Shown: positions 6,702 through 12,827 of the stretch, in pieces
Layout of the letters: each line of letters begins with the position of its first letter
Position numbering within the stretch: position 1 is the first letter of the stretch
Assembly: GCA_903868295.1 (NCBI GenBank)
Contig: CAIPUQ010000344.1
Coordinates: forward strand, 1-12,827
Length of the DNA stretch: 12,827 bases
Reading direction: 5' to 3'
Source of the DNA: an uncultured Roseiflexaceae bacterium
GTDB taxonomy: Bacteria > Chloroflexota > Chloroflexia > Chloroflexales > Roseiflexaceae
Notes under the pieces: generated by a model
Databases searched by the model: none
Told to the model about the DNA's origin: nothing
The model's input: the letters and a program-made list of their open reading frames with translations, nothing else
Position numbers and translations under genes: made by a program

Positions 6702-8561
6702 ATGATAGCGGTGACAGAATCCCCATCCGCAGAGGTCACTATTCCATCCGCACACATCCGTCCTTGGCTGGTTTTTTGGCTTTGCTGTGCTTTTTATATC
6801 CTCACCGCCAGCGGCCATACCTACGCCCCCGATGAAGAAACCATGATTGCCGTCAGCGACGCAATCGTGCACACCCAATCCGTTGCCCTGCGTCACGCCG
6901 ATGGACAGCCGTGGTCTGCCCTGCGCGACGGGATCAATTACGGTCGCTATGCGTCGTACGGCATACTGCCGTCCCTCCTCATCGTTCCGATCAGTTCCGT
7001 GGTCGCGCTATTGACCACCCATGGCTCACTGGTAGCCGCCGATACAACGCGCCTGCTGGCTAGTTTTGCCAACGCACCTATCACCGCCGCTGCCATCGCC
7101 TGCCTCGCGGTGCTCCTCAATCGCACCACCCTGCCTCGCTCGGGGCGCATCTGGACCCTCGTCTGCGCGGCTGCCGGAGCATGCCTGTGGCCCTACGCAC
7201 GGTCGTTCTTTTCCGAGCCCCTCACCATGCTCCTCATCACCGCCAGCCTCGCCAGTGCGACCCGCCGGCCGGCCACCACCGGCAGCGTGTTCCTGGCGGT
7301 GCTCTGCGCGGGCTTAATCCTACCCACCCGCATCGCCGCCGTCGTGGCAATCCCCATCCTGGCGACTGCCGCCGACTGGACCGCCCCGTTGCGCCGCAGC
7401 ACCGTCCTCGCTGCCTGCGCTGGCGTCATCCCCGGCATCGCCCTGTGGGGCACCTACAACGTCCTGCGCTACGGCACCTTCTTTGCGACCGGTTACGGCA
7501 CCGAGTCGACCGCCTTCGACACGCCGTTTCTGACCGGGTTGACCGGTCTGCTCGCTTCCGGTGGCAGTGGGCTTATCTGGTATGCGCCATTCGTCCTCTG
7601 GATCCCCGTCGGCGCACGCTATTGGTGGCACCACGACCGCCGCATGTTGTCCAGCGCCCTGGGCCTCGTCCTCACGCATCTGCTCCTCTATGCATCGTGG
7701 AGCGCATGGGACGGCGGCGGGGTGTGGGGGCCACGCTTCCTCGTGCCCATCATCCCCGCTGCGCTCCTCGTCGCCGCCGGCATCTGGGCGACGCCATCGC
7801 GCATCGTTCGATCCGCTGCCCAACTCACTGTCCTGCTGGGCATCGGCATTACCTTCCTCGGCGCCGCGGTGAATTTTTCGATTGATTCGAACCTGCCTGT
7901 CCCGCGCGAGATCCCCCCCATCGCCCACGCCCGCATCCTCTGGGATCGCCTGCGCAGCAGCACCGTGTCAGCCCAGACCTGCCGCATCGAGACGAACTGG
8001 CACCCCAGCGAGGCCGTCGATGGGCACCTTTGGCAGCGCAGCAATGGCGCCAGTACATTCAGCTGCCGCCTCGAACCGCTCAGCATCCTGCGCCTGCACC
8101 TCGACGATCGCCGCCCCGAACAAGCCGCTGCGTCAGCGATGCTCCTGCAGGTGGGGGACGATGCCCAGTACCCTATCCCGGCGGGCACCTTCCGACGCAT
8201 CCATCTGCTCAGTCGTGCCGGTATGCAACACTACACCCTCCGCAGCACACCCTGGAACGCCCGCGCCCTCGGTCTGAGCGACCGCGACGACGACCTCGGA
8301 CCGACGCTGCTCGACATCCGTTCCACCCCCGCCCTGGCGCGCATCAGCGACGCCAGTACTGCCCCCATGCCCACGCAACCCATCCGGCGCTGGGCGTGGT
8401 ACTACGAACCCACCAACCGCCATCCGGGCGACTGGTGGGTCTGGTATCTGCCGCACACGGCACTTGCTGACTGGTCTGCACTGTTGGTTGCCGGCTGGCT
8501 GGCCTGCGTGGGCATCTGTCTTGGTGCTGCTGCGCAGGTGTGGCGCCGTACCAACGACTAA
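6702..8561 (+). CDS. Polytopic GT-C-like membrane protein, putative lipid-linked-sugar glycosyltransferase
   Basis: A 619-residue protein. The first membrane span (about 21-38) is followed by an external loop with YAPDEE (41-46), resembling the acidic catalytic motif that GT-C enzymes carry in their first loop. About eight further spans follow up to about residue 390. YARSFFSEPL (165-174), TYNVLRYGTFFATGYG (251-266) and SWSAWDGGGVWGPRFLVP (332-349) resemble conserved blocks of bacterial dolichyl-phosphate-mannose-transferase-like (GT39/83-like) proteins. Residues about 395-585 form a mostly soluble, probably extracytoplasmic domain, then a last span (about 590-612). Likely role: sugar transfer from a polyprenyl carrier to an envelope glycan or protein; donor and acceptor are unknown. 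The start is uncertain: neither ATG 6702 nor GTG 6711 has a Shine-Dalgarno. The stop overlaps that of the convergent gene. Family call moderate, activity low. Confidence 0.75.
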   Translation: MIAVTESPSAEVTIPSAHIRPWLVFWLCCAFYILTASGHTYAPDEETMIAVSDAIVHTQSVALRHADGQPWSALRDGINYGRYASYGILPSLLIVPISSVVALLTTHGSLVAADTTRLLASFANAPITAAAIACLAVLLNRTTLPRSGRIWTLVCAAAGACLWPYARSFFSEPLTMLLITASLASATRRPATTGSVFLAVLCAGLILPTRIAAVVAIPILATAADWTAPLRRSTVLAACAGVIPGIALWGTYNVLRYGTFFATGYGTESTAFDTPFLTGLTGLLASGGSGLIWYAPFVLWIPVGARYWWHHDRRMLSSALGLVLTHLLLYASWSAWDGGGVWGPRFLVPIIPAALLVAAGIWATPSRIVRSAAQLTVLLGIGITFLGAAVNFSIDSNLPVPREIPPIAHARILWDRLRSSTVSAQTCRIETNWHPSEAVDGHLWQRSNGASTFSCRLEPLSILRLHLDDRRPEQAAASAMLLQVGDDAQYPIPAGTFRRIHLLSRAGMQHYTLRSTPWNARALGLSDRDDDLGPTLLDIRSTPALARISDASTAPMPTQPIRRWAWYYEPTNRHPGDWWVWYLPHTALADWSALLVAGWLACVGICLGAAAQVWRRTND

Positions 8562-9736
8562 CGCTCGAGCGGCACCACCAGTGGGCTGGGCTTTTTGGTG
8601 CGACCTGCACCCATCACGGGGCCCATCTGCAACAGCCGTTCGACTTCGCGACCCACCGCAGCTGCTGCCTCGGGGTAGCCGATGCGCCGGGCGGCATCCG
8701 ACATCGACGCGCGCAAGGCCGGGCTGGCCAACAAAATATGACAGTAATCGACGAAGTTGCGCGCGTTTTCGGCCCACAATCCGGCGTCGTGTGCAATCAC
8801 ATACGTCCGATTGCCGCCTTCTTGGCCCGGCGCTTCCCCATAAAAGACCATCGGTTTGCCTGCCGCCATACACTCACTGACCGTCAAGCCACCTGCCTTC
8901 GAGGCGACAATATCGGTCGCGTGCACCAAATCGACCAACGGCACAAAATCGTAGACATGCGTCGGGTTACGCCATGTCTGCGCCCGCAAGGCTGCCGCCA
9001 AATCGTGATTGCGACCGGCCACAATGGCAATTTGGCACGGCAATGTGTGTGCATCGACCGCCTGCGCCATCTCGAGCACTGGCCCGACCCCTGCGCCACC
9101 GCTCAGCAACAACAGGGTAGGCAATGCGGGATCCCAGCCGAGGTCGCGGCGGAGCTCTTCTTTGGGCGCCCGCATGGCACGATAGCCAGCATCAATGGGC
9201 AATCCGGTATGGACGATTTTTTGTGCTTCGATCCCACATTTGCGTGCCTTTTCGCGCACTAGCGCCGTCGGCACTGCCACGCAATCGTCGACCCGATTAA
9301 ACCAGGCACGGTGCACGTTGCCTAGATCACAGACCACGGTCATCAACCGCGGTCGCTGTGCCGGCTTGAGGATATGCGAAATAATCCGCGTAAACAATGG
9401 ATAGACGCTGACCACCACATCAGGCTGGTACTCGGCCAGGATCGCCTCGAGCGAGTTGCGCACCGCCGACGACAAGGTAAACTCGAGGAACATATCGAGA
9501 CCCGGTACATCGGTCATTGCATGCGCAAAGTCATAATGCTCGGGCGCGTCACGGACCATCTCGAGATAAAACTTCTCGGCCTGGGCCAGCGTCGTCGACG
9601 CAAGTGGATGATGCGCCGGGTTGACCACCCGCGTTTCGCACAGATGGCTGACCTCACGCTCAATCGCTGCAGCCGCACTGCGGTGCCCGCTGCCCGCATC
9701 CGTCGTCAAAATCAGAATTCGTTTGGGTGATTGCAT
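8558..9736 (-). CDS. MGDG-synthase/UgtP-type glycosyltransferase (GT28-like), putative diacylglycerol glycosyltransferase
   Basis: A 392-residue GT-B protein. The N-terminal domain begins RILILTTDAGSGHRSAAAAIE (6-26), the glycine-histidine signature of the MGDG_synth family. It then has VVSVYPLFTRII (108-119) and a CDLGNVHRAW block (136-145) at the place where relatives read TD...H..W. The C-terminal domain (GT28-type) has LLLLSGGAGVG (208-218), the D-x-V-A-S-K-AGGLTVSECMAAGKPM nucleotide-sugar site (275-296) and GQEGGN (304-309). Relatives transfer galactose or glucose from a UDP-sugar to diacylglycerol at the inner membrane face. With sqdB nearby, a role in membrane glycolipids is likely, but the exact sugar cannot be read from sequence. 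I prefer ATG 9736 (MQSPKR) over an upstream in-frame ATG at 9781, because homologues begin just before the first strand and a purine-rich AGAGAAAGA lies upstream. Confidence 0.9.
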   Translation of the reverse strand: MQSPKRILILTTDAGSGHRSAAAAIEREVSHLCETRVVNPAHHPLASTTLAQAEKFYLEMVRDAPEHYDFAHAMTDVPGLDMFLEFTLSSAVRNSLEAILAEYQPDVVVSVYPLFTRIISHILKPAQRPRLMTVVCDLGNVHRAWFNRVDDCVAVPTALVREKARKCGIEAQKIVHTGLPIDAGYRAMRAPKEELRRDLGWDPALPTLLLLSGGAGVGPVLEMAQAVDAHTLPCQIAIVAGRNHDLAAALRAQTWRNPTHVYDFVPLVDLVHATDIVASKAGGLTVSECMAAGKPMVFYGEAPGQEGGNRTYVIAHDAGLWAENARNFVDYCHILLASPALRASMSDAARRIGYPEAAAAVGREVERLLQMGPVMGAGRTKKPSPLVVPLER

Positions 9737-9985
9737 GGGGTGTCTTTCTCTTGCGAAATCGCCAGAAAGGCAACGATGCACGATACGCAGGCCTCGACGC
9801 CCACGTATGACGTACTATAGCGCAATCACCTTAAGTACAGATGATTTTCGTATGTGCTTCTCGTTATGCAGCAGGATAAAACCGCCTCCGGCGGCCCGCG
9901 CGGCCACGCCCCGCGTCACCGACACGTCCGGGATGTCATGATTTTTCAGTTACACTAGACAGACTCGCACCAACAAAAGGCCGTT
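9737..9985. promoter_or_regulatory. Divergent intergenic region between the glycosyltransferase and the RNA methyltransferase genes
   Basis: About 250 bp between two genes read outward. On the minus strand TATAGT (complement of 9814-9819) is a possible -10 about 80 nt before the glycosyltransferase start, without a recognisable -35. On the plus strand TACACT at 9951-9956 could be the -10 for the methyltransferase gene, again without a clear -35. AAAAGG at 9975-9980 is a modest ribosome site 5 nt before the ATG. A short GC hairpin at 9882-9894 is described separately. I see no protein or RNA gene here. Confidence 0.35.
9878..9894 (-). terminator. Short terminator-like hairpin on the minus strand
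   Basis: Read on the minus strand, CCGCC (9894-9890), loop GGA and GGCGG (9886-9882) are followed by TTTT (9881-9878). The 5-bp all-GC stem plus T-run has terminator form, but no minus-strand gene ends here. It may stop antisense transcripts, attenuate a long leader of the glycosyltransferase gene, or be chance. Confidence 0.25.
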
Positions 9986-11182
9986 ATGCTGACACCCAAA
10001 TTGTTCCGCCGCGAAATCATCCTCCATGCGAAAAACGCCGTCAAAATCACCCCGCTCTGCCCACATGCGCCACCGAGCGACATGTGCGGCGGGTGCACCT
10101 TCCAAGATATCAGCTACCCCGACCAAATCGCCGCCAAAACCCAGGCCCTCATCGCCCTCTGGGCTGACACCCTGCCCAGTAGCATCCCCACCCCAACCGT
10201 CGTCGCATCCCCTGACCCGTTGCACTACCGCACCCGCATGGATTTCATCGCCAGCAAAGGGCGCTTCGGACTGCGCCGCGGGGGCAAATTTAACTACATC
10301 ATTGACCTGACCACCTGCCATCTGATCCCCACCGACGCCTTTGCCATTGCGCACGCCATCTGGCAACAACTCATCGCAGCCGGCGTCCCCGATTACAATC
10401 TGCGGAGCCACGAAGGCATCCTGCGCTATATCGTCGTCCGCCGCAGCCCCGATGACCGCTACATGCTGGCCTTCATCACCTCTGCACCCGACGACAACGC
10501 CGAGGTTGCCATCGCATCCGTCGCCCAGGCAGCCCTGGCCAATCCGGCCATCGTCGGCATCCATTGGTTGCGCAACGACTCACCCGCCGATGTCTCCTTT
10601 GGGACCCCCTACAAACACTGGGGCTCACCACTGTTGCCCATGCGCATCGGTGCAAATACCTTACACATTGGCCCCAATACGTTCTTCCAAAACAACGTCT
10701 ATTTGCTCGATGACATGCTCGCCCACATCGGTGCTGCCGTGCCGCCCGGCCAACACGTCGCCGATCTGTATGGTGGCGTCGGCACCATCGCCCTCCATCT
10801 CGCCGCAACCGCCCAGTCTGTCCATTGTGTCGAATCATTCGCCGAGAGTATCGACCTCTGCCAGGCAAACATACAGACCAACCACCACACCAATGTCACT
10901 GCCGAAGTCGCCGATGTGGCTGAATTCTTAAGAAATACCAACCGCACATTTGATACAATGGTCGTAGATCCACCGCGGGTCGGTTTGGGTGCTCCCGTCT
11001 GTAAAGAAATTCTCCGTCACCGGCCGCAACGTGTCGTCTATGTGTCGTGCAATCCGTTGTCCCAAATCGAGGATGCCAAACTCCTCGCCGAGGGCTACGA
11101 GCTGACATCACTGATTGGCTACGACATGTTCCCGCAGACCCCACACTTCGAGACGCTGGCGATTTTCGACCGCCGTTCCTGA
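9986..11182 (+). CDS. Fe-S class I SAM-dependent RNA uracil-C5 methyltransferase (RlmC/RlmD/TrmA family)
   Basis: A 398-residue member of the RNA m5U methyltransferase family. Cysteines 25, 34 and 37 (C-x8-C-x2-C, within CPHAPPSDMCGGC) and Cys111 (TTCHLIP) match the four ligands of the [4Fe-4S] cluster of RlmD. The SAM domain has FFQNN (233-237), ADLYGGVGTIAL (259-270), the VDPPR motif (327-331), the catalytic Cys355 in YVSCNP and the general base Glu389 in TPHFET. It should methylate a uracil C5, most likely in 23S rRNA, but site specificity cannot be assigned. It has no N-terminal TRAM domain, resembling RlmC (RumB) in that respect, and the first cysteine gap is three residues longer than in E. 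coli RlmD. The kinase gene starts 19 nt after its stop, suggesting co-transcription. Confidence 0.93.
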   Translation: MLTPKLFRREIILHAKNAVKITPLCPHAPPSDMCGGCTFQDISYPDQIAAKTQALIALWADTLPSSIPTPTVVASPDPLHYRTRMDFIASKGRFGLRRGGKFNYIIDLTTCHLIPTDAFAIAHAIWQQLIAAGVPDYNLRSHEGILRYIVVRRSPDDRYMLAFITSAPDDNAEVAIASVAQAALANPAIVGIHWLRNDSPADVSFGTPYKHWGSPLLPMRIGANTLHIGPNTFFQNNVYLLDDMLAHIGAAVPPGQHVADLYGGVGTIALHLAATAQSVHCVESFAESIDLCQANIQTNHHTNVTAEVADVAEFLRNTNRTFDTMVVDPPRVGLGAPVCKEILRHRPQRVVYVSCNPLSQIEDAKLLAEGYELTSLIGYDMFPQTPHFETLAIFDRRS

Positions 11183-11201
11183 GACATCGAGGCATTCTGG
11201 C

Positions 11202-12770
11202 ATGACCAGCCGTTCCGACATCCTCTGCCCGAGTTGCCGACGCATCAACCCGCGTCGTGCAGATACGTGCCGTTTTTGTGGGCATGCCCTCTCGTTCGTC
11301 GACGGTGCGGTGCGCTACTCGCTGACCCGCCTCATCAAGACCGGTGGCCAAGCGGTCATCTTCGAGGCCATCGACGACAGCACACATCGCACCTATGCCA
11401 TCAAAGAAATCATGCTCCCGCTTGATCCCGAACGCACGGTCGAGGCATTCCAACGTTGCGCCATCGAAGCACGGCTGCTCGCGACCCTCGCCCACCCGGG
11501 GATTCCGCGCTTTTATAGCTGTATCATCGACAACGGTCGCGTCTACATCGTCATGGACTACGTCCGTGGCACTGATCTCGAAGATATCCTGCGTCAACGC
11601 GGCATGCTCGACGAATCGACCGTGTTGAGCATCGCCAATCAGATCTGCGATATCTTGCATTATCTGCACAATCAGGCCAACCCGGTCATCTTCCGCGACG
11701 TCAAGCCGTCCAACATCATGTACGACTCGGACGGTACCGTCACCATGATCGACTTCGGCATCGCCCGCTTCACCAACAGCCAGCGCGGCAACATCATGGG
11801 GACGCCCGGTTATGCCCCACCCGAGCAGTATCGCGGCGATATCTCGCCATCTGCCGATATCTATGCCCTCGGGGCTACCATGCACCACCTGCTCAGCGGG
11901 CGTGACCCCCGCGGCCACAAGCCGTTTACCTATACTCCCATCCGCGAGCTGGTGCCCGGGGTATCAGCCAATACCGCAGCCATTCTTTCGACCGCGCTCC
12001 AGCTTGCCCCCACCGACCGGTTCACCAGCATCCTCGAGATGCGCGATTCGATACGCACGGTCTTGCGCGGCGACGAGACGGTCCAGTTCGCCATCCTCGG
12101 TTCGACATCGCCCATCCCCACCGTCGCATCTACCCCACTCACACTCCCCAGCCCTCCCATCGCTCCCATGTCGGCACCGTTGTTTTTGCCTACCGAGGCC
12201 GAGTACCTCGGCTCGGGAGCTACATCCGTCGTCGCTGCCCCAGCAACGCTCCTCACCGAGGACATCAGCGCCGCCTACGTCACGACGGTCATCACCGACT
12301 CCGATGATAATCGCATCGAAACGCACGAGCTCGATCTCGCCTTTGCCCAACACATCGAAGCCGCCGCGGCCGACATCGACCGCAGCAGCGAACGCTCACA
12401 CACCATGGAACATGCAGCCATCGTCATCGCCCCGCACACCCGCTGGCGCGTTTTTGCCTTTGTAGTGGCCGTCATCCTCTGTGTCGCGATGTTGGTCCTC
12501 AGCAACGGCGGCACCAATTGGCAACCCTGGCAGGCTGACGCCCAGACCATCAGTGTGCTCCTCGTGGTCAACGTCCCCTCTGATGTCACGCTCGATGCGT
12601 CGTTCCAGAGCGCCCTGAGTGCACACCTCTCCGATACCTACGGTGCCGAGTGGACCCAATTGGGCACGCCGAGCTTCCTCGGTGCACCCCCAGAACACGT
12701 CGCCACCAACACCGACGGCAGTAGTCGCTACCGCGGCCGCATTACCGTCACCCTCACTCGCTCACCATAA
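11202..12770 (+). CDS. Membrane-anchored Hanks-type Ser/Thr kinase with N-terminal zinc ribbon
   Basis: A 522-residue protein. A zinc ribbon (C9-x2-C12, C23-x2-C26) precedes a complete kinase domain: a glycine-rich loop of degenerate form (KTGGQAVIFEA, 46-56), ATP-anchoring Lys68 (YAIKEI), helix-C Glu89, catalytic loop FRDVKPSNIM (164-173; Asp166, Lys168, Asn171), DFG 184-186 and the activation segment GTPGYAPPEQY (200-210). The His of HRD is Phe, which is common in this bacterial group. All catalytic residues are present, so it should be active. A proline- and serine-rich linker (about 300-410) leads to one membrane span (about 415-434) and an 85-residue extracytoplasmic domain I do not recognise. 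ATG 11202 is chosen over an upstream in-frame ATG (11115) because GAGG at 11189-11192 lies 9 nt before it and the earlier start would run inside the methyltransferase gene. Targets are unknown. Confidence 0.93.
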   Translation: MTSRSDILCPSCRRINPRRADTCRFCGHALSFVDGAVRYSLTRLIKTGGQAVIFEAIDDSTHRTYAIKEIMLPLDPERTVEAFQRCAIEARLLATLAHPGIPRFYSCIIDNGRVYIVMDYVRGTDLEDILRQRGMLDESTVLSIANQICDILHYLHNQANPVIFRDVKPSNIMYDSDGTVTMIDFGIARFTNSQRGNIMGTPGYAPPEQYRGDISPSADIYALGATMHHLLSGRDPRGHKPFTYTPIRELVPGVSANTAAILSTALQLAPTDRFTSILEMRDSIRTVLRGDETVQFAILGSTSPIPTVASTPLTLPSPPIAPMSAPLFLPTEAEYLGSGATSVVAAPATLLTEDISAAYVTTVITDSDDNRIETHELDLAFAQHIEAAAADIDRSSERSHTMEHAAIVIAPHTRWRVFAFVVAVILCVAMLVLSNGGTNWQPWQADAQTISVLLVVNVPSDVTLDASFQSALSAHLSDTYGAEWTQLGTPSFLGAPPEHVATNTDGSSRYRGRITVTLTRSP

Positions 12771-12827
12771 GCGGAGCTGACTGCGGCTCCCTGCGTGCGG
12801 CACGACCACCGTCTGATCGATCAGCAA
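12771..12827. other. Intergenic tail at the window edge
   Basis: After the kinase stop, GGAGC (12773-12777) can pair with GCTCC (12786-12790) across an 8-nt loop, but no T-run follows, so I do not call a terminator. A 12-bp palindrome CTGATCGATCAG lies at 12813-12824. The stretch is too short and too close to the edge to interpret. Confidence 0.3.

Noticed and set aside
4962..6896. A 644-codon open frame on the minus strand opposite groEL
   Set aside because: It is an exact shadow of groEL: the strong C-ending codon bias of groEL removes stops on the opposite strand. The translation is low-complexity, rich in Gly, Asp and Val, with no family resemblance.
7320..7928. A 202-codon minus-strand frame, and similar frames on both strands within the GT-C gene
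   Set aside because: The composition is skewed to Gly, Asp, Arg and Pro, as expected for shadows of a GC-rich gene; there are no ribosome sites and the plus-strand reading gives a coherent membrane protein.
10896..11918. A 340-codon minus-strand frame spanning the methyltransferase-kinase junction
   Set aside because: Both plus-strand genes here are secure by catalytic motifs; the antisense translation is low-complexity and is explained by codon bias.
12813..12824. 12-bp palindrome CTGATCGATCAG near the window end
   Set aside because: A single short palindrome at the edge with no partner copy or promoter in view; it could be an operator for the next gene but cannot be supported.
1..12827. 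CRISPR arrays, tRNA or rRNA genes, insertion sequences, defence or toxin-antitoxin modules
   Set aside because: I looked for spaced direct repeats, tRNA-like cloverleaf ends, transposase motifs and small paired genes and saw none.

Overview
The window is about 12.8 kb of moderately GC-rich bacterial chromosome, densely coding on both strands, with no mobile element, CRISPR array, tRNA or rRNA that I can see. Several things point to the phylum Chloroflexota, perhaps class Chloroflexia: the sequence style of GroES/GroEL, a UDP-sulfoquinovose synthase, a zinc-ribbon Hanks-type kinase with a PVIFRDVKPSN catalytic loop, and a GT-C membrane protein of a type I associate with that phylum. This is family recognition by eye, not a computed placement.

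Layout from left to right. The C-terminal part (or all) of a small membrane protein lies at 1-252 (+). A cysteine-free Rrf2-family regulator lies at 327-755 (-). A large OafA-type acyltransferase fused to an SGNH domain lies at 817-3081 (-). An AT-rich divergent gap follows, then sqdB (3298-4461, +) for the sulfolipid head-group precursor. Next comes a compact control region with two CIRCE-type dyads around a strong sigma-A promoter, then groES-groEL (4651-6626, +), closed by a clear intrinsic terminator. After it is a polytopic GT-C-like membrane protein (6702-8561, +), which meets tail to tail, sharing stop-codon bases, a glycosyltransferase of the MGDG-synthase/UgtP type (8558-9736, -). A second divergent gap precedes a probable two-gene unit (9986-12770, +): an Fe-S RNA uracil-C5 methyltransferase and a membrane-anchored zinc-ribbon Ser/Thr kinase.

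Two themes recur. The first is envelope and lipid chemistry: sqdB makes UDP-sulfoquinovose, the 8558-9736 enzyme probably glycosylates diacylglycerol, and the acyltransferase and GT-C protein probably decorate surface glycans. No UDP-sulfoquinovose:diacylglycerol transferase of the known GT4 (SqdX) type is visible. The second is the heat-shock chaperonin operon, whose control region is the most structured noncoding DNA here: a canonical-spacing CIRCE lies upstream of the -35 and overlaps a hairpin that could terminate sqdB, and a variant CIRCE lies at the expected transcription start.

I did not find a convincing undescribed multi-gene system. The points most worth a second look are the double CIRCE/terminator composite, the isolated sqdB near a diacylglycerol-type glycosyltransferase, the Cys-free Rrf2 regulator with a dyad over its own promoter, and the kinase's unrecognised extracytoplasmic domain.
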